The notes beneath the pieces were generated by a model, which was not told the DNA's origin, searched no databases, and saw nothing but the letters and a program-made list of their open reading frames with translations. 64,000 nt of DNA from Rubinisphaera margarita (GTDB taxonomy: Bacteria; Planctomycetota; Planctomycetia; Planctomycetales; Planctomycetaceae). The DNA is taken from positions 1 to 64,000 of the forward strand of contig NZ_JAKFGB010000021.1 in NCBI RefSeq assembly GCF_022267515.1, written 5' to 3'. Shown one piece after another: positions 8,042 to 15,595 of the stretch (position 1 is the first letter of the stretch; every line of letters starts with the position of its first letter). Made by a program: the position numbers and the translations under genes.

Positions 8042-10253
8042 CGAGGATGAAGCCCTTGCCGAAGAAGGCTTGGCCAAAGGGCACGCGGAGTCGGCTCGGG
8101 ACGTGGATGTCGCGCTGGCGGGAACGCAGGCGAAGTATTACCAGGCCGGCCGTGAGTTGTATCAGTACACCGCGCAGGAACTTTTGAACGCGGTCTTTGA
8201 ATCGACCGACACGCCGTCCAATGCCGAGCTTTATACCGGGCTGATCAAAGCGAACTGGTTGAGCCGGGATATGGCCGAGTCGGAGGATCGGATCGCCTAC
8301 GCGGAAGACCTGGCGGACGCTCATGAGTCGCATGAATACGCTCGGGCCCTGAAGAGCAAGACCTATCAGCAGGCGCGCGTATCGGCTCAAGAGACCCGCG
8401 ATAACGCTCATGCGGCATTGTGGGCCGACTTCGCGGTCCTGCAGGCGGAGACTTATGCCAATCAGATCTCGAGTTGGTCAACCAGCGGCGCGACGCCGTG
8501 GCACGTGCACGCGGCCGACACCGCGGCGGCCTTCGAGGACTGGGCCGCGGTCGACCAGGTCGAGTCGGTCACGCGACAGATCGATGAGAATGAGGCGAAT
8601 CGCATTTACGAGCATGCCGTGGAAGACGAACGGAAACTGCTGCGGAGCACACGCGCGTCCGATCAGGCGGATCAGGCGATTTATTCACAACAGCAACGCG
8701 AAGCCGGCTATGAATGGGTGGTCGACGAGAACGGCGACGGCTCCTGGGTCTTTGCGAGCGATCCGGCGGAGCGATATCAGTCATCAACGGTCAGCACGCC
8801 CACCGAACTGACACCGGACCGAGCATCAGATCCCACCTGGGGCGAAGAGAACCTGGATGAGGCAGCCTTCGCAGCCGAGTACAACCTGAACGGTGCGTTC
8901 GGATCAAGGCTCGGCAATGGGGAGGGGATCGAAGAGATCGGGCTGACGGAGGGCAATCCGGGAACGATGCGCGGTCAGGGTTTTGACCGGGAGAACGCCT
9001 TCGCGGTGATCGGCCGGAGTCAGAACCAGGCGAATTCCAATCCGGTTAACGTGGCCTGGGGCGGCAACCTCCGGAATCAGAATACAAACGGCGGTGGAAA
9101 CCCGACGATGATGACCGAGGGCTCGTCGGTTTCGACGGAGCGAGAGGGAGCGGAACCGCCGGAGGGGGACAACGGATATCGGGGGCAGAATTCCGAGGAA
9201 ACGCCCACGGGACAGGTGCCGACACCTTCGGTGCCGTCACCACCGAGTGAGCCCAGCGGAACGGCTATCGCATTGGATTCAACGACCTCCGAAGGAGATA
9301 GTTGCGACTGTGACTGCGAGGAGGAGACGCCAGTATTCGAACCAGCCGAGGAGCTCACATGGCTTGATTATGTGGAGAACGTAAAACCTGATGTTGCAGA
9401 GTTCTTGAGGGATCGTAATGTTGTTCTTGAACGTCGGCGACTCTATTGGGTCAACTTCGTGGTGGAGGATCGCGTTGACGAAAACGGAAATCCGTATACG
9501 GCATTCATCGTTGATGACAACGAAGGATGGGTCAACGATTGGTTCGGTGGAACAAGCACTTACGACATCGTCAGTTGGATCATCGCTGACGTGGAACGGC
9601 AGGATTCTTACAAGAAATGGCAAAAGGAGAAATATCAACAACAAGGCCCACAATGGGAGGCTCCGAGCCCAACTTCAGGAATGACGCCCGAAGAACTGAT
9701 GGCGGCCGCAGGGGCTGCGGAGGAAGATCTGAATGAGGCCGCGTGGAAACGCTGGAACAATGAGCACTTCGGTCCAGGAGGCTCCGCCGATCAGTTGTTG
9801 TTGTCCGTCGGGGGATTCGCGGCTGGGGCGGCCGCGGCGAATCATAAAGGATTTGTGCGTGGCCAAAATCGAATCAATCTTGAGAACCATCGTCTGGATG
9901 CAAGCAGAGGGTTTGATGCGGCAAAGAACACTTATCGGGTGAACCCAGCTCCTGAAACGCCCGAAACTGGTGATCTCTTTGAACGTACATTCAACACTTC
10001 CGAAGGGACACTTGGATTCTTGGCTGAAGTTGAAGTCCAAGGCGGTACTCTGATATTACGTGACGTTGCAATTTATGGTCCACGTCCGTTGACTGGCATG
10101 CTCAACGACGTATTGGCAGCTCGAAGCAAGATTATCGACGAGGCCAGAGCGATGGGATTTCAAAAGCTTCAGATTACGGGTACTAGGGTCCAGGGAAGCT
10201 CGTCAGCGAATCCCGGACACTGTATTGACATTACGATCGATTTATACAAATAA
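8001..10253 (+). CDS. 5'-truncated polymorphic-toxin-like protein, cassette 1
   Basis: An open frame of 750 codons with no credible start. The nominal first codon is TTG and residues 1 to about 13 are antisense IS sequence, so native coding begins near 8042. Residues about 14-170 are Ala/Glu-rich helical. Residues 168-373 form a module shared almost perfectly with cassette 2. A linker SPPSEPSG followed by a Cys-rich CDCDCEEE lies near 413-450. The C-terminal third is unique and contains a conserved-looking block (LRDVAIYG near 690, ITGTRVQGS, ANPGHCIDITIDL at the end). This matches the layout of polymorphic toxins, a constant body with a replaceable C-terminal toxin. I do not recognise the terminal domain. 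A candidate immunity gene follows 21 bases later. Confidence 0.6.
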   Translation: MVCRQTQAEFGRYVEDEALAEEGLAKGHAESARDVDVALAGTQAKYYQAGRELYQYTAQELLNAVFESTDTPSNAELYTGLIKANWLSRDMAESEDRIAYAEDLADAHESHEYARALKSKTYQQARVSAQETRDNAHAALWADFAVLQAETYANQISSWSTSGATPWHVHAADTAAAFEDWAAVDQVESVTRQIDENEANRIYEHAVEDERKLLRSTRASDQADQAIYSQQQREAGYEWVVDENGDGSWVFASDPAERYQSSTVSTPTELTPDRASDPTWGEENLDEAAFAAEYNLNGAFGSRLGNGEGIEEIGLTEGNPGTMRGQGFDRENAFAVIGRSQNQANSNPVNVAWGGNLRNQNTNGGGNPTMMTEGSSVSTEREGAEPPEGDNGYRGQNSEETPTGQVPTPSVPSPPSEPSGTAIALDSTTSEGDSCDCDCEEETPVFEPAEELTWLDYVENVKPDVAEFLRDRNVVLERRRLYWVNFVVEDRVDENGNPYTAFIVDDNEGWVNDWFGGTSTYDIVSWIIADVERQDSYKKWQKEKYQQQGPQWEAPSPTSGMTPEELMAAAGAAEEDLNEAAWKRWNNEHFGPGGSADQLLLSVGGFAAGAAAANHKGFVRGQNRINLENHRLDASRGFDAAKNTYRVNPAPETPETGDLFERTFNTSEGTLGFLAEVEVQGGTLILRDVAIYGPRPLTGMLNDVLAARSKIIDEARAMGFQKLQITGTRVQGSSSANPGHCIDITIDLYK
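8505..9119 (+). repeat. 615-bp coding repeat, copy A
   Basis: This block is repeated at 11356-11970 with a constant offset of 2,851 bases and no indels; I see only a couple of dozen mismatches. It encodes the segment from HAADTAAAFEDW to GGGNPTMMTEGS. Outside it the two proteins diverge completely on the C-terminal side. It is the constant module of the cassettes and a substrate for homologous recombination. Confidence 0.9.
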
Positions 10254-10274
10254 AAGCCAATTGGAGGAGAAAGA

Positions 10275-10586
10275 ATGGAAGATCAAATGCGTAAGATTCG
10301 TTATCTCGTAGACTGCGGGATTTCCAAAGAAAATATCATCAGAGAAATGGCGCACGAGGGGTTCTCGATCATCGAGGCAATAAAGGCAATTCGAGAAGTT
10401 TACAACATTAGCTTAAGGGCAGCTAAACAGGATGTATCATCACATCCAAGTTACATTAAGGCAGCTGAGGACTCTATCCCTATCCAAGACGCGTTTTATC
10501 GAGCCTTCACTGAGTATGGTAAGGATTTCGAGATTTCAGACGGTGACGAACACCGGCAATCCGATCCACCGCAGGAAGAATATTGA
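10275..10586 (+). CDS. Candidate immunity protein with ribosomal L7/L12 C-terminal-like motif
   Basis: 103 residues, ATG at 10275 behind a strong GGAGGA site, one of the best ribosome sites in the window. Residues about 30-57 (SIIEAIKAIREV-x8-AKQDVSSHP) resemble the helix-turn segment of the L7/L12 C-terminal domain (xxIAVIKAVRxxTGLGLKEAKDLVExAP). The acidic tail and lack of a signal peptide fit a cytoplasmic binding protein. It sits 21 bases after toxin cassette 1 on the same strand and is visibly more AT-rich than the flanks. By position I infer that it neutralises the cassette 1 toxin. A small stand-alone L7/L12-like protein is the alternative. Confidence 0.6.
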   Translation: MEDQMRKIRYLVDCGISKENIIREMAHEGFSIIEAIKAIREVYNISLRAAKQDVSSHPSYIKAAEDSIPIQDAFYRAFTEYGKDFEISDGDEHRQSDPPQEEY

Positions 10587-11027
10587 TTCGATTAAACGCT
10601 GGTTTCCGCTGGCGTTTTGACGTGCTGTGTGTCACAGCATTTCGGTGTGTTTTGCCCGAGTTCTCGGGCGCGTGAGACGAACCGCGATTTGATGCTCAGA
10701 CTGAAAATCAACTCATCAGTGCATCAACAGTATCCCGGCCTCCTGTTCAACGGATGTGTTTGACGCAAATCAATCCCGCAAAATGCGTTGAGCCGGATAG
10801 ACTAAGCCGCGGACTGAGTCGGATAGAATGTGAGAGCAGGGGAGAGGCTGACGTGATTGCGCTGCTGTTTGTCACAACATTCTGGACTTTTCCGCGCGAG
10901 TTCTCGTCACTTTGTCTACAGCTCAAGTGTTCTCAGAATCAGTCACCATTTCCAACTCGCTGTAATCCTCAAATCACTCCCGCTTGATCCCAATTGATCG
11001 ACTCCGCTCCCCAATTCCTACGCCACA
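10587..11027. other. Non-coding stretch with hairpins and IS-end remnants
   Basis: A hairpin TGCTGTG-TGT-CACAGCA lies at 10623-10639, followed by a second one, GCCCGAG-TT-CTCGGGC. Either could end transcription of the cassette 1 immunity gene, although neither has a long T tract. A diverged copy of this stretch recurs at about 10848-10908. From 10755 the sequence matches the IS terminus TGTGTTTGACGCAAATC seen at 7811 and 16524. I see no gene here. Confidence 0.5.
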
Positions 11028-11157
11028 TTTTTCTCGCAAGCCTCACAACTCAAACCTCGGTTCGCTTTGAGCCGTGCCTGCCGAGCTGCAACCCTGGCCT
11101 CTTCCAACTGCTTCCGTATTTCTGCTCCTGTCCCGAAATACATCTCATCTGGAGTCT
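11028..11157 (-). pseudogene. C-terminal scrap of an integrase-core (rve) transposase
   Basis: Read on the minus strand from 11157, one frame gives TPDEMYFGTG, then EIRKQLEEARVAARQARLKA and an ending LSCEACEKNVA before a stop at 11028-11030. This is the typical C-terminal tail of rve-type transposases in planctomycete genomes. Only about 43 residues survive. The 5' side is cut exactly where the 181-bp hairpin repeat begins at 11158. It is a different piece from the IS remnant at 16524-17640. Confidence 0.65.
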
Positions 11158-11338
11158 GGCGGGATGGCCGGGAGGTTTATCTCCCGGTTGCGGAGCAACA
11201 AGCGGTTGGCCATGGGCGGTTCGAGGGTCTTTCCGACGCAACTTCAATCGCGACCACACTCGGGTCTTCCAGATCGATCGTCAACGATCAGCTGCTGGTG
11301 ACTTCGTCATCTGGAAGTGAACTTCCGGGCGATCCCGC
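11158..11338 (+). repeat. Multi-hairpin MITE-like element, copy 1 (181 bp)
   Basis: This copy is highly similar along its whole length to 14277-14458. The ends are imperfect inverted repeats: GGCGGGATGGCC at the left and GGCGATCCCGCG at the right. Inside, hairpins follow one another: CCGGGAG/CTCCCGG, GTTGC/GCAAC, GATCGT/ACGATC and a near-palindrome ending ACTTCCGGG. No open frame of its own is convincing. It joins a transposase scrap on the left to the truncated cassette 2 on the right, with no target-site duplication visible. Confidence 0.75.
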
Positions 11339-13737
11339 GTGAGCTGTATCAGTACGTGCACGCGGCCGACACCGCGGCGGCCTTCGAGGACTGGGCCACG
11401 GTCGACCAGGCCGAGTCGGTCACGCGGCAGATCGATGAGAATGAGGCAAATCGCATCTACGAGCACCTCGTCGAAGACGAACGGGAACTGCTGCGGAGCA
11501 CACGCGCTTCCGATCAGGCGGATCAGGCGATTTATTCACAACAGCAACGCGAAGCCGGTTATGAATGGGTGATCGACGAGAACGGCGACGGCTCCTGGGT
11601 CTTTGCGAGCGATCCGGCGGAGCGATATCAGTCATCAACGGTCAGCACGCCCACCGAACTGACACCGGACCGAGCATCAGATCCCACCTGGGGCGAAGAG
11701 AACCTGGATGAGGCAGCCTTCGCAGCCGAGTACAACCTGAACGGTGCGTTCGGATCAAGGCTCGGCAATGGGGAGGGGATCGAAGAGATCGGGCTGACGG
11801 AGGGCAATCCGGGAACGATGCGCGGTCAGGGCTTCGAGCGGGAGAACGCCTTCGCGGCGATCGGTAGGAGCCAGAACCAGGCGAATTCCAATCCGGTCAA
11901 CGTCGCTTGGGACGGCAACCTCCGGAATCAGAATACAAACGGCGGTGGAAACCCGACGATGATGACGGAAGGGTCCCCTGTTCCTGTATCAAGTAGTTCC
12001 GGCGCAGGAACCCAAGCTAGCGGTGGCGCGACTACTTTAGGTGGATCGTTTTCGCGATCAGGTGGTTCACAACAACAAATAGTTGATTTATGGGGTGCCG
12101 GCAACGAATATCTTGGTTGGCGCGTCGATAGCTATTCAACAGATCCGCTTGGCGGCGAGGTTATCGACTCAACGTATTATCTGTCGAACGGCGACGAGGT
12201 GCCCCCATATCCCTTTGAACGTGAAGTTCCTCTTAGCGAGAACAATTCAGCTACCGACTCTCAACCACCGAACGAGCCGCCACAATCTGAGGGCAAAGGC
12301 AATATTTCGAGTGAAGTCGATGGGTTGCATTCAATGCGACCCCGCGAATTTCCTTTCGATTTCGAGGGACCCCTCCCTCCAGGGTCATGGAGAGCCCCGG
12401 TGCCGGAAGGTCATCCTGGCCTGAATATCTCTCCCTATCACGGAACAGGAGCCTATTACACGATCGACGGGCAACTGTGGGAGCTTTCCCCTGAAGACGT
12501 CGAAGATCTGCGGCGTATCAGGGCGCGAGCGGAAGATCCTTTAGGGACGGCGGCGAATTACTTCCTCCCCTTCTCTGAGACCGAAGAGCAATTTTGGGAT
12601 CGAATCACCCTAGAGGCAGTCGATTACCGGCTGCAGTGGAGCCACAATCCGCCTCCAGGTTACGTGGCGGATCAGATTCACAATGATGCCGCTCGTAGGG
12701 TCATGAACAATGATCTGCAACGACTGTTACAGCTTTCGGATACTTTCGACTTGATCACCTTAGGAGCGGCTGGCATTCCGATGCGATTAGGGAAAGAATC
12801 GCTCGAAAATGGCGTGGAACGGAATGTCAAAAACAGGCTCAAGAACGGAGCGGCGGAGAACGTGGCGGATACGCTCGATGGCTCGGCGACGCGGGGAGCC
12901 GCCGATGCGAACCAGTTGCCAATTGTGAATCAACTGCCGACGTGTTTTGTTGCGGGAACGCCGATTCTGACGCCTAGTGGATCAGTTCCGATTGAAAATC
13001 TGAAGGCTGGTGACTACGTCTGGGCGCGTTCGGAACACGATCCAGGCGGAGACATTCGCCCGCAACGGATCGAACAGACATTCATTCTTGAGGCACCCAC
13101 GATTGCAATTGTCGTGGAGGGTCACACAATTGAAACAACGCCGGATCACCCGTTCTTCGTGGCCGGCAAGGGCTGGGTTCCCGCACGAGAGCTGGAGGAA
13201 AATGACCTTCTTGCGGGCCACAACGACGTGATTGCGCCGATTTCTTCGGTGTTTCCCACGGGGGAAGTCCAAACCGTCTATAATTTTCGGGTTCGAGATG
13301 ACCATACGTACTTCGTGGGTGACGATGGTTGGGGATTCTCGCTATGGGTGCATAACACCTACAAGATTACAGAAATCGATGGCCCAAATGGAGAAAGGCT
13401 TTACCAAATAATCGACGAATCGACTGGTAATCCAATCAAGGATGGTACATTTGATGACCCGGTAAAGGCGAAGGATCGGCTTGAGGAGCTTGAGGACTTT
13501 TCGGTCAGGGAGTCGCCATTCGGCGCGTTGTACGGCAGTTTCGAAGACGCTGCAGGAGTGGATGAACTTTATGGGGTAATTAAGATTGAAACGAAGGATG
13601 AGGAAATGTTCTTGAACGGGTTCAAACAAAAATGGATCGGACAAACGCCGAGTGGCCGATGGGTTACGTCGTTCTACAATAGAACTTTACAGAAGTTCAC
13701 CACCGCAAAATCTTCTTCGCATAACCCTAACTACTGA
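11317..13737 (+). CDS. 5'-truncated polymorphic toxin with Hint domain, cassette 2
   Basis: 806 codons from a GTG at 11317 inside the hairpin repeat, so the first seven residues (MNFRAIP) are repeat-derived. Residues about 8-13 (RELYQY) match cassette 1 at 8151-8168. An in-frame loss of 336 bases relative to cassette 1 follows, then the shared 615-bp module. After it comes a unique Ser/Gly/Pro-rich linker and pre-toxin region. A Hint (intein-like) autoprocessing domain spans 543-680: nucleophile Cys543 in CFVAGTPILTPSG, block B motif TPDHPF, closing VHN at 678-680. A 126-residue C-terminal domain of unknown type follows. Hint domains in this position release the toxin by self-cleavage. The gene lacks its own N-terminus and export signals. 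Confidence 0.7.
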   Translation: MNFRAIPRELYQYVHAADTAAAFEDWATVDQAESVTRQIDENEANRIYEHLVEDERELLRSTRASDQADQAIYSQQQREAGYEWVIDENGDGSWVFASDPAERYQSSTVSTPTELTPDRASDPTWGEENLDEAAFAAEYNLNGAFGSRLGNGEGIEEIGLTEGNPGTMRGQGFERENAFAAIGRSQNQANSNPVNVAWDGNLRNQNTNGGGNPTMMTEGSPVPVSSSSGAGTQASGGATTLGGSFSRSGGSQQQIVDLWGAGNEYLGWRVDSYSTDPLGGEVIDSTYYLSNGDEVPPYPFEREVPLSENNSATDSQPPNEPPQSEGKGNISSEVDGLHSMRPREFPFDFEGPLPPGSWRAPVPEGHPGLNISPYHGTGAYYTIDGQLWELSPEDVEDLRRIRARAEDPLGTAANYFLPFSETEEQFWDRITLEAVDYRLQWSHNPPPGYVADQIHNDAARRVMNNDLQRLLQLSDTFDLITLGAAGIPMRLGKESLENGVERNVKNRLKNGAAENVADTLDGSATRGAADANQLPIVNQLPTCFVAGTPILTPSGSVPIENLKAGDYVWARSEHDPGGDIRPQRIEQTFILEAPTIAIVVEGHTIETTPDHPFFVAGKGWVPARELEENDLLAGHNDVIAPISSVFPTGEVQTVYNFRVRDDHTYFVGDDGWGFSLWVHNTYKITEIDGPNGERLYQIIDESTGNPIKDGTFDDPVKAKDRLEELEDFSVRESPFGALYGSFEDAAGVDELYGVIKIETKDEEMFLNGFKQKWIGQTPSGRWVTSFYNRTLQKFTTAKSSSHNPNY
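11356..11970 (+). repeat. 615-bp coding repeat, copy B
   Basis: Partner of 8505-9119. Identity runs from GTGCACGCGGCCGACACC to the codons for TMMTEGS, then stops abruptly as the two proteins change to unrelated C-terminal regions. Substitutions are scattered and the reading frame is kept. Confidence 0.9.
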
Positions 13738-13843
13738 TTGGACAGCGATGGTTGCAAAGAGAGTTGTGGTGAGCAGGGGGCCAGTCCCAGCCGTCGTCTG
13801 GACCTCGTTGGCAGAGAAGAGTAGGCACGAACACAGGACGCAG

Positions 13844-14242
13844 ATGTCCGAACAAGATACTGACCTGTGCAGAGGAATGAAGGTTGTGAGCGCTGATGCA
13901 GGTCCAGATTTTCTTATATTGCACTTAGATGGGGGTTGTATGCTGCGAGTCTTTTGCGACGGCGAGTGGGTTCAGTGGGAGATTGTCAGACCAGGGGACC
14001 ATATCGGTTTTCAAGGTGAGGAAGAATGGAACGTAGAGTCGGTGCGCCACGGAGATGTGGTGACGTACGAATTTCCAAGAAAGGAGTTAGTGGATCGAGC
14101 GGTGGGTAGATCGGTGGTTATGTTGACAGTAATGGTAAAATGTTTGTTTGTTGCATTTGACCAGTTTCAATATATGTTCAACTCGCGGTTCTGCGTGACG
14201 GACGGCAAGTATGTGTTACTTTATCACGAAGAAAATGAATGA
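13844..14242 (+). CDS. Candidate immunity protein for cassette 2
   Basis: 132 residues from the ATG at 13844, which has an AGGA site at suitable spacing. An in-frame ATG at 13748, 10 bases after the toxin stop, would add 32 residues of low-complexity character and has no ribosome site. I recognise no family. The N-terminal two thirds look like beta-strands, with acidic and aromatic residues (DGEWVQWEIV, GDHIGFQGEEEW). Two hydrophobic stretches near residues 85-110 could be buried strands or helices. Its position directly after the Hint-containing cassette is the only functional evidence. The second hairpin repeat begins 35 bases after its stop. Confidence 0.5.
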   Translation: MSEQDTDLCRGMKVVSADAGPDFLILHLDGGCMLRVFCDGEWVQWEIVRPGDHIGFQGEEEWNVESVRHGDVVTYEFPRKELVDRAVGRSVVMLTVMVKCLFVAFDQFQYMFNSRFCVTDGKYVLLYHEENE

Positions 14243-14276
14243 GTATTCCGCGTGGCTGAATTCCCGCAGACCACAT

Positions 14277-14458
14277 GGCGGGATGGCCGGCAGATTTATC
14301 TCCCGGTTGCGGAGCAACAAGCGGTTGGCCATGGGCCGTTCGAGGGTCTTTCCGACGCGACTTCAATCGCGACCACGCCCGGACCTCCCAGATCGATCGT
14401 CAACGATCAGCTGCTTGTGACTTCGTCACCCGGAAGTGAACTTCCGGGCCATCCCGCC
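14277..14458 (+). repeat. Multi-hairpin MITE-like element, copy 2 (182 bp)
   Basis: Its terminal inverted repeats are perfect over GGCGGGATGGCC (14277-14288) and its complement (14447-14458). Inside are hairpins GTTGC/GCAAC, GATCGT/ACGATC, GTGAC-TTC-GTCAC and CCCGGAAGT/ACTTCCGGG. This copy lies between the cassette 2 immunity gene and cassette 3. No target duplication is apparent (ACCACAT on the left, GTCGCCA on the right). Candidate natures are a MITE, a REP-like structured repeat, or a cassette-border recombination site. Confidence 0.78.
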
Positions 14459-15583
14459 GTCGCCACCGAGTGAGCCGAGCGGTGGAGTTGCGGTTTACGC
14501 TGATTCTTTCGATGATGGAGACGATTGTGAGTGCGCCTGCGAGGCCGAAGAGCCGAGTGGCGTCTATGGTGGGCCGATTACGTTCCCAGACGTGGCATTT
14601 TATCTCGGTACAATGCCAGACAGCGTGCGAGTTGGGTTCAATGAGCCGAGATCTATTGGGGAGTACACCGTATACCCATACTATGTGCAAACGGAGAATG
14701 GGGAAGTTCTAAGCCACTACGTTGCTTCACTTGAAGTACGATTGATGAACGAAAATGGTCTGTTTGAAGATGTACAGCGATTTGACTGGATCATACCGGC
14801 AGGTGAGCTTGGTGGCTTTATCAAGAATGTAGATAGGTATGAATCCGCTGCTGGGGTGTCCTTTGGGCTCAATCGAAATCTCGAAGAATGGCAGATAAAG
14901 CTCCACGCGGGTGAGCCAATTTCCGATTGGGGTGGGGATTATGTGTATGATAAATGGACTGATCCTTGGAACTACTTCGCTGCATTTCAAGAGATTGTTG
15001 GAGCAGCGGGACCAGTGCGGCCTCACGGTCCGAAACCCAAGACGCCTTTCCCTCATTCGGCTAACCCCAAGGCCCCGGCTAAGACAACACCGCCGCTCAA
15101 GCAGGTCGGCGGCGATGCGGAGATCGACCTTTCAGATCAGTCGAAGGGGAAGAGCGGCGATACCCTCGAAGGTAAAGAGGGTAGTGCGGAACGTGGGTTT
15201 GATGATAGCATTAATAAGGGCAGGCGAGAACCAGATGAGCCACCGAGGCCAAATGGAATCTCTTTAGTTGATGACCCTGAGAGTCTTCCGAACGGTGGGC
15301 CTACGTCAGAGGGCACGTACGTCTTTTACCACGGTACTGACGCAGCGAGTGCCAGCGATTTGTGTAGTAACGGAATTCAGCCGAAAGGCCTCAATGACGG
15401 AGGGTTTTACGGGACGGTAAGCCCCAAGAGAGCCGCGGACTATGGAGCGATCCTTAGGTCGAGATCCCAGAAGAGGTGTTCCGAGATTTGTTCAACAAGG
15501 GGTATATTCAACGAGATCCAGTATTCTTCGATGCCTTTTTTGTGATCCCTGAAGGCATGGAAATAATCAATGCATATCGTTGA
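14436..15583 (+). pseudogene. Frameshifted toxin cassette 3 with ADP-ribosyltransferase-like C-terminus
   Basis: The frame opens at a GTG inside the hairpin repeat (MNFRAIP again) and continues into SPPSEPSG plus a Cys-rich CECACE linker matching cassette 1 near 9234-9330. The rest of the shared body is missing. The C-terminus has VFYHGTDAASASDL near residue 298 and GFYGTVSPKRAADYGAIL, resembling the YHGT opening and later Gly-Phe/Tyr block of DUF3990/HYD1-type ADP-ribosyltransferases. The open frame stops at 15545. A sensible ending (VEIPEEVFRDLFNKGYIQRD to INAYR) lies in another frame and stops at 15583, implying loss of one base near 15454-15457. That end sits 12 bases before the next gene, as expected for the ancestral stop. 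Confidence 0.6.
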
Positions 15584-15595
15584 TGGGAGTGGGGC

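Noticed and set aside
11158..14458. Integron attC site or group II intron end as identity of the hairpin repeat
   Set aside because: I found no attC-type core pairs in the right places, no domain V-like hairpin and no integrase or reverse-transcriptase gene nearby.
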